This document shows, piece by piece, positions 16,916-26,188 of a stretch of 64,000 nt of DNA. Position 1 is the stretch's first letter, and each line of letters opens with the position of its first letter. The position numbers and the translations under genes were made by a program. Source of the stretch: Kuenenia sp039794105. GTDB lineage: Bacteria > Planctomycetota > Brocadiia > Brocadiales > Brocadiaceae. The stretch covers positions 62,001 to 126,000 of the forward strand of contig NZ_JBDIWA010000004.1 in NCBI RefSeq assembly GCF_039794105.1, written 5' to 3'. Below the pieces are notes generated by a model, which was not told the origin of the DNA, made no database searches, and worked only from the letters and a program-made list of their open reading frames with translations.

Positions 16916-17797
16916 ATGAAAGGCCTTTTTACGTTTGCAGCAAGTGTTGTTTTTTCTTTATCGATGATGAGTGTTGGCATGAATGTCGCGCATGCATTTC
17001 TTAAGGGGCCTGAAGATGGACACACAGGATCTCCTGCAGATAATTTTGCTACCTGTGCGACAGCAGGGTGTCATGATTCTTTTGCATTGAATTCCGGCAG
17101 TGCGGTGTTTTCCATTTCTGCGCCAGACACATATACACCTGGAGAAGAAGTAAGTATTACCGTATCATTTAGTGATTCCAGCAGTGCAAAACATGGTTTT
17201 CAGCTTTCTGCTTTGGATGCAAAAAATGAGCATGTCGGGCTTTTTAACAATGTTGATAATAAGACGCAAACCGGAGAAGGCGATTATATTTCACACACAG
17301 AAAGAGGAACTGATGGTTCAAGCTGGACGGTAGTGTGGATGGCGCCTTCTAGTCCTGCCGATGACCCTGTTACAATTTACGGCGCAGGGAATGAGGCAAA
17401 TGGCAACGGAACCAATAAGGGTGATTATATTTATACGACAACGGCCTCAATGGTTGCTGAAGATGCAGTGCCAGGTTCGTGTGCGGCAAAAAGTATAGAG
17501 GTCCCTAATTCAAAAATAAAGCTGTTGTTTGGGGAAAGTGATGAAGTGACGGTAACGGTGACGGGTGCGAATGGCTGTGCGGCAGAAGGTGTGAAAGTTA
17601 CTGCATCATTAAGTAAGGCGGGTAATAAACGCGTAGAAATATCTCCTGAAAGTGTGGAAACGAATGAAAATGGGGAGGCGAGGTTCACAATTACTGCCAA
17701 GGAGAAGAATGGCAACGCAAAAGTAACATTTAAGGCCGATGGAATAAAAGGCAAAAAAGGCAAGGCAAAACTGGTAGTGAAGGTAAGAAAAAAATAA
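16916..17797 (+). CDS. Secreted choice-of-anchor-V/Ig-like protein with CX4CH motif
   Basis: 293 residues with a Sec signal peptide (about 1-27, ending HAF). Residues about 30-165 resemble the choice-of-anchor V (Reelin-like) domain, whose N-terminus usually holds CxxCH. Here the motif is CATAGCH (C47, C52, H53), a CX4CH form that could bind heme c only if the maturation system accepts it. Residues about 195-293 form a bacterial Ig-like domain (VTVTVTGANGC, VETNENGEARFTI). A strong ribosome site (GAAAGGGGG) and a perfect promoter precede it, and a terminator follows, so it is a monocistronic, probably abundant extracytoplasmic protein. Confidence 0.7.
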   Translation: MKGLFTFAASVVFSLSMMSVGMNVAHAFLKGPEDGHTGSPADNFATCATAGCHDSFALNSGSAVFSISAPDTYTPGEEVSITVSFSDSSSAKHGFQLSALDAKNEHVGLFNNVDNKTQTGEGDYISHTERGTDGSSWTVVWMAPSSPADDPVTIYGAGNEANGNGTNKGDYIYTTTASMVAEDAVPGSCAAKSIEVPNSKIKLLFGESDEVTVTVTGANGCAAEGVKVTASLSKAGNKRVEISPESVETNENGEARFTITAKEKNGNAKVTFKADGIKGKKGKAKLVVKVRKK

Positions 17798-17831
17798 AAG
17801 GCACCTATATCTTTTAGAAATGTTTGGAAAA

Positions 17832-17866
17832 GGGACATCACGATGAAGGTGTGATGTCCCTTTTTT
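17832..17866 (+). terminator. Intrinsic terminator
   Basis: GGGACATCAC (17832-17841) pairs with GTGATGTCCC (17851-17860), followed by TTTTTT. A perfect 10-bp stem closes the secreted-protein transcript. Confidence 0.85.
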
Positions 17867-18198
17867 GTTGAATAAACTGTGCATGTATAAAGGTTCATGG
17901 TGTGTGTGTGAAATTTGGTACAGTAATTTCATCTATCCGAAGGAGGGAAGTATTTCAGGATTTTTTCGCAGACCTGAAGGCCGTTAGCGATGCAAGTATT
18001 TGTATTTCTGCCTTTTTATGCCCGTCGTACATGCATTGCCCTTGCGGCAGTTTACGAGATGTACATATCACTCCTTTTTTATTTGATATGCAATTAATGA
18101 ATGATAAACTAATGCGAAAGATTGAATAAATCCTTTTGCCAATTTGAGAAAGTTATACTGTTTTATAAGGAATACATTGCAGTGGGGAAATGAATTAA
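17867..18198. other. Intergenic region
   Basis: No convincing gene. A 75-codon open frame at 17902-18129 lacks a ribosome site and recognisable features and is not called. Confidence 0.5.
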
Positions 18199-19278
18199 AT
18201 GGTTAAACTATACGTAACGGTTTTGTTTTTGGGCATACAATTTTTCACCGTTGCCCGTGGAGATATAATTGTGTTGAAAGATATCGATAAAAAGATTGAT
18301 TTCAGGATACTGGGAGTCACGGACGAGTATGTGAGTATAGAAATACCAAAAAGAGACATGAAGTCTTTGGATATGCTGTTTTTACAAAGGGATGCTTTCC
18401 CGGATGTGATACACCTGAATACAGAGGAAATATCTTTAAAATGTAAGGTGAAAGAAATAAAAAAAGATGAAATAATTGTAATGATTCCTACGCTTGCGAT
18501 ATCTTCTCTGCAGATATCATTTCAGGGGAATGGCGTTGAGGAAACGTTTCCGGCTAAAAAAACGTACAAATTGCATGTGGCGGAAATGGAGAAACACATA
18601 GATAACAAAGAAGAGCGGCAGCGCGAATCTCTTGAGTCTCAAATACAAAACCAGGCAAATGATAGAGAAGAAGAATTGGCAGATGAATTAAGGACAGACA
18701 TCGTTGGTAAATCAAATGCAAAGAAATATTATCGTTTCAAAACAAAAAAAGTTTTTGAGGAGGAAGAAGAAGATACATTCGATAAAAATGAATTTGTTGA
18801 TTTCGGAACGAGCGTTGACGAAGGGGCAATCCGGATAGGGGATGAAAAAACATCTAGCGCCAGCGGAGTTGAAGAAGGTAAATTGTTGACAGGGGAGGCG
18901 GCTGATACTAATGGGGAAGTGGCAGAAGAGGCAACGGCTTTGCAAGATGCTAATCTTGGCAGCGTAGAAGGAAGGATATTAAAAAGCGGAAAACCTATAA
19001 AAGATTGCCAGGTGCAACTGCGCAGACTTGAGAAAAGTGGTCTGTTATCAAGGGAGTATCGCCTGGTAGATGGTGCCTTGGAACTTGAAGTAGTAACGAA
19101 TGATGAGGGTTATTATCATTTTATGAATGTTATGCCTGGCGAATATAAATTATATTGGAAGCCTCCGCTGGAAACAACGTGGGTAAGGCGTTTCAAAATG
19201 GAGCCTGATGTTGTAGTGGAGTCCGGGAAAACAATAAAACCGAGAGACATTGAAGTTTTGAAAAGAACGTTAAACTAA
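18199..19278 (+). CDS. Exported protein with C-terminal carboxypeptidase-regulatory-like domain
   Basis: 359 residues. An N-terminal signal (about 1-21, LYVTVLFLGIQFFTVARG) is followed by a beta-rich region (to about 130) and a charged, likely disordered linker (about 135-250, rich in Glu/Lys). The C-terminal domain (about 255-345) resembles a CarboxypepD_reg/Cna-B-like fold: GSVEGRILKSGKPIKDCQV, then TNDEGYYHFMNVMPGEYKL. The same fold type occurs in the copper proteins bracketing the nxr cluster next door. No catalytic motif; function unknown. Confidence 0.6.
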   Translation: MVKLYVTVLFLGIQFFTVARGDIIVLKDIDKKIDFRILGVTDEYVSIEIPKRDMKSLDMLFLQRDAFPDVIHLNTEEISLKCKVKEIKKDEIIVMIPTLAISSLQISFQGNGVEETFPAKKTYKLHVAEMEKHIDNKEERQRESLESQIQNQANDREEELADELRTDIVGKSNAKKYYRFKTKKVFEEEEEDTFDKNEFVDFGTSVDEGAIRIGDEKTSSASGVEEGKLLTGEAADTNGEVAEEATALQDANLGSVEGRILKSGKPIKDCQVQLRRLEKSGLLSREYRLVDGALELEVVTNDEGYYHFMNVMPGEYKLYWKPPLETTWVRRFKMEPDVVVESGKTIKPRDIEVLKRTLN

Positions 19279-19682
19279 TAATAAAAAATACAAAAAATTT
19301 TTCATCGTTACTCTGAAAGGCTTGCATTCTAAAAGCGAAACGGGCATTTCATTTGTGAAACTCATTTTTTTGCGTCGTGGTAGCCCACCCTTACCCTTTC
19401 AGGAAACTAAGAAATGGAAGATTCATTAGTTACACAATTTATTTTATTTTTTTTATATTTTTTTTAAAAAAGGCACGCGTATTGTATATGTGTTTCATCT
19501 GTTGCCGGAGTTCTACGAGCCTGAAAAATTTTACAGGTTTGTCTGTAAGTTTCTGGTTGACAATTTAATTTCGTAAAAGTATTATATCCGACCGTTTTGA
19601 TATGATTCATATTTTGTTGTGCATTTAACAGAATAGTTTCTGTTGTAAATTTAGGATATTTGGAAGTATGGAGGGTGGAGTG
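19279..19682. other. Intergenic leader region of the nxr cluster
   Basis: No gene. It contains a long T/A-rich tract (about 19437-19470) and the promoter at 19557-19585. Confidence 0.55.
19557..19585 (+). promoter_or_regulatory. Sigma70-like promoter of the nxr-associated electron-transfer genes
   Basis: TTGACA (19557-19562), 17-bp spacer, TATTAT (19580-19585). It lies about 100 bp before the first copper protein gene and is the only strong promoter seen before the run of cytochrome genes. Confidence 0.7.
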
Positions 19683-20426
19683 ATGAAAAGCGTAAACATT
19701 GTTATCTTGGTAAGTGGTATTGTGCTAAGTTTGGTGAGCGTTAATCAAACGGTAATGGCAAAGGGGAAAGCGCCTGTCTATAATGTGATTGAGGTGAAAA
19801 ACGGCGGAACAATTGCAGGCACGGTAAAGTTTGAGGGTGGCGTGCCTGCGGCAAAAATGTTGAAGATTGATAAAGATGAGCAGACATGTGGTCATGGGTT
19901 GAAGGCGTCGGAAGATCTGGTGATCAATTCGGGCAATATGGGCATTAAGAATACGGTGGTGTCTTTGGACGGCATTGAAGAAGGAAAGGCATTGGATACG
20001 ACACCGGTTTCCTTGGACCAGAAAGGCTGCGTGTTTGAACCGCACGTTGTTGCGGTGTGTGCGGGTGCCGAAGTGAATTTGCTGAACAGCGACCCCATTA
20101 TGCATAATCTGCACTCATGGTCGATTAGAAACCCTGCTTTTAATGAAGGTGTTTCCGGTAATGGCAAAATGGTAAAGAAGTTTGATGTTCCTGAAATAGT
20201 GAAAATAACGTGTGATGTTCATAAGTGGATGAGTTCGTACCTTTTGGTGAAGGGGAATCCTTACTTTGCGGTTACGGATGCTGACGGTAAATTCAGGATA
20301 GACAATGTTCCTGCCGGTACGTATGAGGTATCGGTATGGCAAGAGAAGCTGGGTAAGAAGAAGGGTGGGGCTGTCGTAACGGCCGGTGGGGAAGTGGTAG
20401 TAGATTTTGTGTATCAGAAAAAATAA
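19683..20426 (+). CDS. Cupredoxin-like/carboxypeptidase-regulatory-like exported copper protein
   Basis: 247 residues from ATG 19683, chosen over 19668 because the GGAGGGTGGAG ribosome site overlaps the upstream ATG. It has a signal peptide (about 1-27, ending VMA). The middle carries plastocyanin-type ligands: SDPIMHNLHSW and ITCDVHKWM (His, Cys, His, Met). The C-terminus (about 205-240) holds TDADGKFRIDNVPAGTYEV, a carboxypeptidase-regulatory-like module. It is paralogous to the protein at 38723, at the other end of the cluster. A type 1 copper electron carrier in the periplasm/anammoxosome is likely. Confidence 0.78.
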   Translation: MKSVNIVILVSGIVLSLVSVNQTVMAKGKAPVYNVIEVKNGGTIAGTVKFEGGVPAAKMLKIDKDEQTCGHGLKASEDLVINSGNMGIKNTVVSLDGIEEGKALDTTPVSLDQKGCVFEPHVVAVCAGAEVNLLNSDPIMHNLHSWSIRNPAFNEGVSGNGKMVKKFDVPEIVKITCDVHKWMSSYLLVKGNPYFAVTDADGKFRIDNVPAGTYEVSVWQEKLGKKKGGAVVTAGGEVVVDFVYQKK

Positions 20427-20484
20427 GTGTGATGATGGGTTTTTATGGTTTGTGTAACTTACTTGTGAAAAGGCGTACCATATA

Positions 20485-22590
20485 ATGAATAATTCTAAGT
20501 TATTGTCGATAAAGCAAAAAAGCATTTTTGTACTTTTGTTGGTTATTGCATTCGGTGCGGCTCTTTCTCTTTTCCGGCAAGATGGCTCGTTGCTCTCTGT
20601 TGCGCATGCTGAAGATATCGGTGTTGAATTGCCTGCGTTTGAGGGTGAGACGGATTCTGGAGCGCCACAATCTGAAGAGGGCGCCGCGAAAGTCGTGGGA
20701 GAAGGCGAGGCGCCAGCCGAAGAAGAGGAGGAGGGCGAGCTGGAGCCTGTTCAGTATCGGTCTTTCTTTGGACTGGATTCTCGTATAATTGTATGGATCG
20801 TGTCTGAGCTGCATCTGATGTTTGCAGCATTTGTACTTGGCGTGCCAATTTTTGCGGTGATTGTCGAGATCGTTGGATTTAAAGGCGGCGATATAAAATA
20901 TGATAAGATGGCGAAGGAGTTTACCAAGTTGCTGTCAGCTGCATTTGCAACGACGGCCTCGTTAGGGGGGTTGTTGGCCTTTTGTTTGTTCGGTTTGTAT
21001 CCTGAATTTATGAGCCATATGACCAGTGTGTTTGCTCCAACAATGTACGTCTATTCGCTAATGTTTTTTGGCGAGGCGTTCACGTTGTATGGTTACTATT
21101 ATTCGTGGGATATCCTAAAAGGGACTTCGACGAAGAAGTGGTGCCACATTGCGCTTGGCGTCATGCTTAATCTCTTTGGCACAGGGCTTATGTTTATAAC
21201 TAATTCATGGGCGACATATATGATGAGCCCATCAGGTGTTAGTATGAAAACTGGCAGGCTGCTGAGTTTGTACGAAGCATTTTATAATGAGCTGTGGATG
21301 CCCGTCAATCTTCATCGTTTGATTGCGAATGTATGTTTTGGCGGTTTTGTGGTTGGCGCTTATGCCGCGGTTAAATTCTTAAATTCGAAGACCAAAGAAG
21401 AAAGGGCGCATTATGACTGGATGGGCTATGTTGGGAATTTTATAGGTATTGGAGCATTAATTCCATTGCCCTTTGCGGGATATTGGTTGGGGCGTGAGGT
21501 ATATAGTGCGAGTCCTGTTATGGGGAATATTATGATGGGTGGCGCTTTTTCATGGACATTCATTATCCAGGCGATACTCATCGGCATGTTGTTTATAGGC
21601 GCTAATTATTATTTATGGCTTGGGATGGGAAGGATAAAAGGATCAGAAAGATATACGGGGTATATTAAATACCTCAATGTTATTATTTTTATGTGTTTTG
21701 CAGTATGGCTTACTCCCCATAATTTACCATTAAGCGGAGAAGAAAGGGCGATGATTGGCGAGCAGTATCACCCTTTCTCAAAATATTTTGGGGTCATGGC
21801 TGCCAAGAATGCCGTGGTAAATCTTATTATCTTGTCGACGTTTTTTTCCTTTCTCATATATCGCAGGAGTAATAAGGGTGAGACGGTGCGTTTTTCTGAG
21901 CAAGGCAAGGCTGGCATGATAGGTATTTTCTCTGCGCTGGGCTTTTGTTTGCTAATGCTTCTTTCTTATGCGGTTTCGTTAAGTTTTGTCGACCTGGAAG
22001 CGCAAACGAAGGTTTATGTAAAACCATTAATTACAGCACTTTATATACAATCTTTTGCGGTTTGCCTTGCAGCCTTTTTAACATTCAGGAATAAAGGCAA
22101 GCTTGCGCAATCCATGTTGTTCCTAGTGACGGCAGGCATTGCGGTTCTTTATTTTTGGTATTATGGTTTCCAGGTTATGCAGAAGGCCAATATTGTGCTG
22201 CGCTATTTATCGGTGACCCAGGTTTCGATTGTGATGAGTTGTTTAATTATGAATACGGTTATTGATATTTTGGTATTCCGTAAAGCAAAAGTCGTTGGTG
22301 ACATAGTTTGGGGTAAAATGCCTGTAAGGTCTCAATATGCATTGCTAATGCTATGTATAGTAATTGTCATTTTGATGGGGCTTATGGGGTTTATTCGCTC
22401 TGGCTTGCGTATGGATTGGCATGTATACGGGCTTATGCAGGATACATCTCAATGGGCGTATACTCCGACGCTTTCTTATATGGGAAGGATCGTTGGCTTG
22501 ATCGTGGCGCTATTCCTTGGCTTGGTGGCGTTTGTGTTTTGGCTGGCAAATCTGGGAGATAAAAAAGTAAAAACTGAGGCAGAAGTATAG
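20485..22590 (+). CDS. Cytochrome bd-like multi-span membrane protein
   Basis: 701 residues. An N-terminal signal-anchor (14-30) and an acidic linker (about 48-88, with EEEEE) precede about 14 membrane helices. Residues about 100-330 resemble the heme-binding core of cytochrome bd oxidase subunit I (SELHLMFAAFVLGVP with H110; FGEAFTLYGYYYSWD; PVNLHRLIANVCFGGF). The Q-loop of quinol oxidases is not recognisable, and no subunit II gene is adjacent. Such bd-like proteins occur beside nxr in nitrite oxidisers and anammox bacteria. Next to several cytochrome c genes, it could pass electrons between NXR and a cytochrome pool rather than act as a quinol oxidase. Confidence 0.75.
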   Translation: MNNSKLLSIKQKSIFVLLLVIAFGAALSLFRQDGSLLSVAHAEDIGVELPAFEGETDSGAPQSEEGAAKVVGEGEAPAEEEEEGELEPVQYRSFFGLDSRIIVWIVSELHLMFAAFVLGVPIFAVIVEIVGFKGGDIKYDKMAKEFTKLLSAAFATTASLGGLLAFCLFGLYPEFMSHMTSVFAPTMYVYSLMFFGEAFTLYGYYYSWDILKGTSTKKWCHIALGVMLNLFGTGLMFITNSWATYMMSPSGVSMKTGRLLSLYEAFYNELWMPVNLHRLIANVCFGGFVVGAYAAVKFLNSKTKEERAHYDWMGYVGNFIGIGALIPLPFAGYWLGREVYSASPVMGNIMMGGAFSWTFIIQAILIGMLFIGANYYLWLGMGRIKGSERYTGYIKYLNVIIFMCFAVWLTPHNLPLSGEERAMIGEQYHPFSKYFGVMAAKNAVVNLIILSTFFSFLIYRRSNKGETVRFSEQGKAGMIGIFSALGFCLLMLLSYAVSLSFVDLEAQTKVYVKPLITALYIQSFAVCLAAFLTFRNKGKLAQSMLFLVTAGIAVLYFWYYGFQVMQKANIVLRYLSVTQVSIVMSCLIMNTVIDILVFRKAKVVGDIVWGKMPVRSQYALLMLCIVIVILMGLMGFIRSGLRMDWHVYGLMQDTSQWAYTPTLSYMGRIVGLIVALFLGLVAFVFWLANLGDKKVKTEAEV

Positions 22591-22715
22591 TGTTGTATAG
22601 ACTGTTCGTTGATCTATCATTTGGCGGCCTTAGTGATGGACTCATTATGATGAATAATGATTGTGTTGATAAATTTTTAAGATCATGGTGGTAAGAAGAA
22701 GGCAAAAGAAGGCTT

Positions 22716-23666
22716 ATGAATAAGACGATGTTAAAAATTGTTGCATTTGGAGTTGCTGTCATAGGGTTTTACATGTACATCACCGTCTATGTTACTGGTT
22801 TGTCTGGTACGGGCGGGGGGGGAACTGCAACCGGTGTTTCTGCTGAAGCCGGAGAGCAAATTTTCTGGGGCGATGGACAGTGTAGTACGTGCCACAAAAT
22901 AGGTTCCAGCGGCAGTGCTACAAGAGGGCCTGATCAGGAAGGATTGGCAGAGAGGGCAGAGGAAAGGGCGAAAGAGCTTGGTTTGTCCGGCGGTTTAGAG
23001 TATTTGGTAGAATCGATAATTGACCCGGAAAAATACGTGGTGGAGGGGTTTGATAAGATTATGCCAAGGGTGTATGATCCCCCAATCATGTTGTCGCGTG
23101 AGAAAATACTTGCTGTTCTGGCCTATTTGCAATCCCTTGGGGGGGAGCCGGATTTAGATGCCATTATGAAGTTTAAGGATAAAATACCGGAAGCTTCTAA
23201 GACAAAGGTGGCGCCTTGGACACCTCCTATGGCAGTTACCGCGGAAGAGGGGGAACAGATATTTTTTGATGAATCGCTTGATGTTACTTGTGGCAAATGT
23301 CATATGGTAAGCGGCAAGGGTCAAAAAGTCGGGCCAGAACTCACAGGCATTGGAGCAATTCAGACTCCACAGTATTTTGTTGAGTCTATCCTGGATCCAA
23401 GCGCTGTTATCGTAAAGGGTTTTGAGACGGTCTTTGTAATAACGGCAGATGGTATCCCTTACAACGGATTAATAAAAAGCGATACGGAAGAAGAACTTAC
23501 ATTGATAATAGAAGAAAGCGGATCTATGGAAGAGGTGGTTATTCCGAAAGAGGAGATTGAAGATATGAAGAAGCAGGACGTCTCTATTATGCCTGGGAAT
23601 ATAAGTGAGTTGCTAAGTGTACGCCAGTTTTATGCAGTAATCGAATATTTGAGAAGTTTAAAGTAG
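22716..23666 (+). CDS. Diheme c-type cytochrome, membrane-anchored
   Basis: 316 residues. An N-terminal hydrophobic helix (5-29) is likely an uncleaved anchor. Two CxxCH sites, CSTCH (56-60) and CGKCH (192-196), each lie in a cytochrome c-like domain. Between and after them are LEYLVESIIDPEKYVVEGFDK-like and QYFVESILDPSAVIVKGFE-like segments, a duplicated pattern showing the two halves are homologous. This heme-binding repeat occurs in cytochromes associated with complex electron-transfer modules. It lies between the bd-like protein and another cytochrome and probably forms a complex with them. Confidence 0.85.
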   Translation: MNKTMLKIVAFGVAVIGFYMYITVYVTGLSGTGGGGTATGVSAEAGEQIFWGDGQCSTCHKIGSSGSATRGPDQEGLAERAEERAKELGLSGGLEYLVESIIDPEKYVVEGFDKIMPRVYDPPIMLSREKILAVLAYLQSLGGEPDLDAIMKFKDKIPEASKTKVAPWTPPMAVTAEEGEQIFFDESLDVTCGKCHMVSGKGQKVGPELTGIGAIQTPQYFVESILDPSAVIVKGFETVFVITADGIPYNGLIKSDTEEELTLIIEESGSMEEVVIPKEEIEDMKKQDVSIMPGNISELLSVRQFYAVIEYLRSLK

Positions 23667-23716
23667 GTCTTGGTGAAGATGGTTAGGGCGATAGTTAACG
23701 TTAGGAGTGTTTATTA

Positions 23717-24487
23717 ATGGGGAATAAGCGAAGTCCATATTTAATGTTTTGGGTTGTTGCGGCGGTCATATTTTTATTTTTCTTCCTGAAATATGTATCT
23801 CCGTGGGTTTTTCAGGTGCTAATGGGCAAAGGGCATCCTATGCCTACTCCAAGTACTCTGATGACATGGTACTTGATTATGGGGGTTTTGGCAGGTTTGG
23901 TTTACGCTACGACAAGTAATCAGAAATTTGCCGATTTTTTAGGGTTTTTATTGCCGGGTAAAGGGGCCTTCCTTAAGATGTTTTTGCAGAAAATATTTCT
24001 TATGGCCTTTCCGCTTGTCGTAGGTTGGTTTGTTTATTCTTATTCTCTGCCTGGAGCCGCCTCACCCGTTGAATTAAGAATTCAGCACCCTACCCTGCCG
24101 CAAAAATATGAGAAGCTTGAAAATCCATTTAGAGGAAAAGATGCGGATACTCAAAGGCGATGTGTTGAGGAAGGGAAAGTGCTTTTTCAGGCGTATTGCC
24201 GCCCATGCCATGGGTCAAAGGCCGACGGCAACGGGCCGTTTGCGAATTCTTTTCGTCTGAGGCCAATTAATTTCCAGGACCCTGGTACAATTGCAACGGT
24301 AGTTGATAACTATCTTTTCTGGAGAATTAAGGAGGGAGGTCCTGGTCTCCCTTCAGAATCCACACCGTGGGACTCTGCTATGCCTGCATGGGAAGGTGAT
24401 TTGGAAGATGAGCAAATGTGGAAGATTATCATGGGAGAATACGATACGGCAGGCGTGATGCCGCGGCAAAGAGAAAAAGCAGAATAA
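23717..24487 (+). CDS. Membrane-bound monoheme cytochrome c
   Basis: 256 residues with three N-terminal membrane helices (about 10-30, 53-72, 92-115), then a periplasmic cytochrome c domain. The heme site is CRPCH (161-165), followed by GSKADGNGP. A distal Met candidate lies in PWDSAMPAWEGDL. The gene is preceded by AGGAGTG. It forms part of the plus-strand run of nxr-linked cytochromes and is likely a membrane-tethered electron acceptor or donor. Confidence 0.85.
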   Translation: MGNKRSPYLMFWVVAAVIFLFFFLKYVSPWVFQVLMGKGHPMPTPSTLMTWYLIMGVLAGLVYATTSNQKFADFLGFLLPGKGAFLKMFLQKIFLMAFPLVVGWFVYSYSLPGAASPVELRIQHPTLPQKYEKLENPFRGKDADTQRRCVEEGKVLFQAYCRPCHGSKADGNGPFANSFRLRPINFQDPGTIATVVDNYLFWRIKEGGPGLPSESTPWDSAMPAWEGDLEDEQMWKIIMGEYDTAGVMPRQREKAE

Positions 24488-24565
24488 GGGCACCTTGTCT
24501 GACGGTGTCCCATCTTTGTCGGGATTTTAAAATTTGAAATTAATGTTAATTTTAATGAAGAGCTA

Positions 24566-26173
24566 ATGACTACAATGATAAAACTGTTTAAAAGTAAAGT
24601 AATTAATTTTAGCTTGATTGCTTTTGGTGTTGTGGCTTTTTGCAAAGTGGAAATGGTTGAGGCGCAAGCATCTCACTTTTTCAGAACATACAAACGAGAG
24701 ACGCCTCAAAAATTACCGGAAGACCAGAATGCGGTAGCAGAAGGAAAAAAGGTTTACGAAAAAAGATGCTGGTATTGTCACGGTATAACCGGTACCGGTG
24801 ATGGACCATCTTCCAGAACTATGTTTCCCAGACCGCGGAACTTTACCCGTAATGAGTTTAAGGTAAGGTCCACACCATTTGGTTCTGTGCCGACGGATGA
24901 AGATCTTTTCCGTATTATAACGAGCGGTATAGAGGGAACGGCGATGCCGTTCTGGAGTACTATCAGCGAAGCGGAAAGATGGCAGGTAATTTATTATATA
25001 AAGACGTTTAATGAACAGTTTAAGAAAGAAACATCTCCTGCGGTGTTGGGTGTCGAAAGCGCAGTTGCTACTCAGGAGAGTATTGAGAAAGGCCGAGAAC
25101 TATTTAAACAAGTGAAATGTTTTAATTGTCACGGGGAAGAAGGACGGGGCAATGGGCCGCTCACGGTTGCTTTGCAAACGCAGTGGGGCATGTCTTATCG
25201 TGCGAGGGATTTGACGCAATCATGGAACTATAAAGGGGGCAGCACGGCTGGTGATATTTATCGGACGATTTCTACCGGATTTAACGAGACTCCGATGGGT
25301 TCTTACAAAGAAACGCTTAGTGATGAGGAACGGTGGAGCCTGGCGCACTATGTGGAAAGTCTGTCAAAGAAAATGGCTTCTGATGTTGTTGTAAAGGTAA
25401 AGCTTTTGGAAGAAGGTGAATTGCCTGACCATCCTGCAGATGAAGTTTGGGGGTTGGCAGCGCCCCTGGAGATTCCATTAGCAGGGCAGATCATTGCACA
25501 TCCACGGTTGTGGGAGCCTGCGATCGATTCTATGATGATTCGGGGGCTATACAATGACAGAGAGATTGCTTTTCTCGTAGAATGGGATGATCGTACAAAC
25601 CTGCAGGAGGATATTTTCAGGGATGCCGTTTCGTTGCAATTTCCCGTAAAAATACCCGAATCGCTAAAAAAACCTTATTTTGGAATGGGTGATTCCGGTG
25701 GGGTGGTCAACCTGTGGCAATGGAAGGCCTGTTGGAAAGAAGGTTTTGGTTCAATAGCAGAAACGCCTGTAAATGAACCAGGCGAGATCGTAGAGCTGAA
25801 TGCTAAGGGATTTAAGAAAATTTCTGTACAGTCGCCGGAAAATCAAGATGTCATGGGGGAAGGATTGCATGATAATGGTCGGTGGAAGGTAGTATTTAAA
25901 CGGCCTTTAAAGACAGAGGGCGGGAAGAAGGATATACAATTTGAGATAGGTAAGCTGATACCAATTGCCTTTGCAGTGTGGGATGGTTCTAATGGTGATG
26001 CGGGCAGTCAAAAATCAGTATCATCATGGTATTATATCTTACTTGAAAAACCAATGCCTAAAACGGTATTTGTCTATGTATTAGTTGCTGTTGTTATGGG
26101 AGCGAGTGTAGAGCTTTGGTTCCTTGCTCGATTAAGAAGGTTTCCGCCTAAGTCAGAAGAAGAGGATCAATAA
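24566..26173 (+). CDS. Diheme cytochrome c fused to an ethylbenzene-dehydrogenase-type heme b domain
   Basis: 535 residues: signal region, two cytochrome c domains with CWYCH (68-72) and CFNCH (185-189), then a domain (about 275-495) of the EB_dh (ethylbenzene dehydrogenase gamma/NxrC) type, and a C-terminal membrane helix (about 502-522). The EB_dh part carries FGMGDSGG and NLWQWKACW, matching PRMGDRQ and NLWHWKADW in NxrC (31079). By analogy with EBDH gamma, the Met and Lys would ligate heme b. The protein therefore looks like a fusion of an NxrC-like subunit with its cytochrome partner. Confidence 0.82.
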   Translation: MTTMIKLFKSKVINFSLIAFGVVAFCKVEMVEAQASHFFRTYKRETPQKLPEDQNAVAEGKKVYEKRCWYCHGITGTGDGPSSRTMFPRPRNFTRNEFKVRSTPFGSVPTDEDLFRIITSGIEGTAMPFWSTISEAERWQVIYYIKTFNEQFKKETSPAVLGVESAVATQESIEKGRELFKQVKCFNCHGEEGRGNGPLTVALQTQWGMSYRARDLTQSWNYKGGSTAGDIYRTISTGFNETPMGSYKETLSDEERWSLAHYVESLSKKMASDVVVKVKLLEEGELPDHPADEVWGLAAPLEIPLAGQIIAHPRLWEPAIDSMMIRGLYNDREIAFLVEWDDRTNLQEDIFRDAVSLQFPVKIPESLKKPYFGMGDSGGVVNLWQWKACWKEGFGSIAETPVNEPGEIVELNAKGFKKISVQSPENQDVMGEGLHDNGRWKVVFKRPLKTEGGKKDIQFEIGKLIPIAFAVWDGSNGDAGSQKSVSSWYYILLEKPMPKTVFVYVLVAVVMGASVELWFLARLRRFPPKSEEEDQ

Positions 26174-26188
26174 TATCAAGGAGCTTTT

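Noticed and set aside
17902..18129. 75-codon plus-strand open frame
   Set aside because: No ribosome site, odd Cys-rich composition, no neighbour support.
19377..19568. 63-codon plus-strand open frame over a T-rich tract
   Set aside because: Phe/Ile-rich translation comes from poly-T; the promoter for the next gene lies in it.
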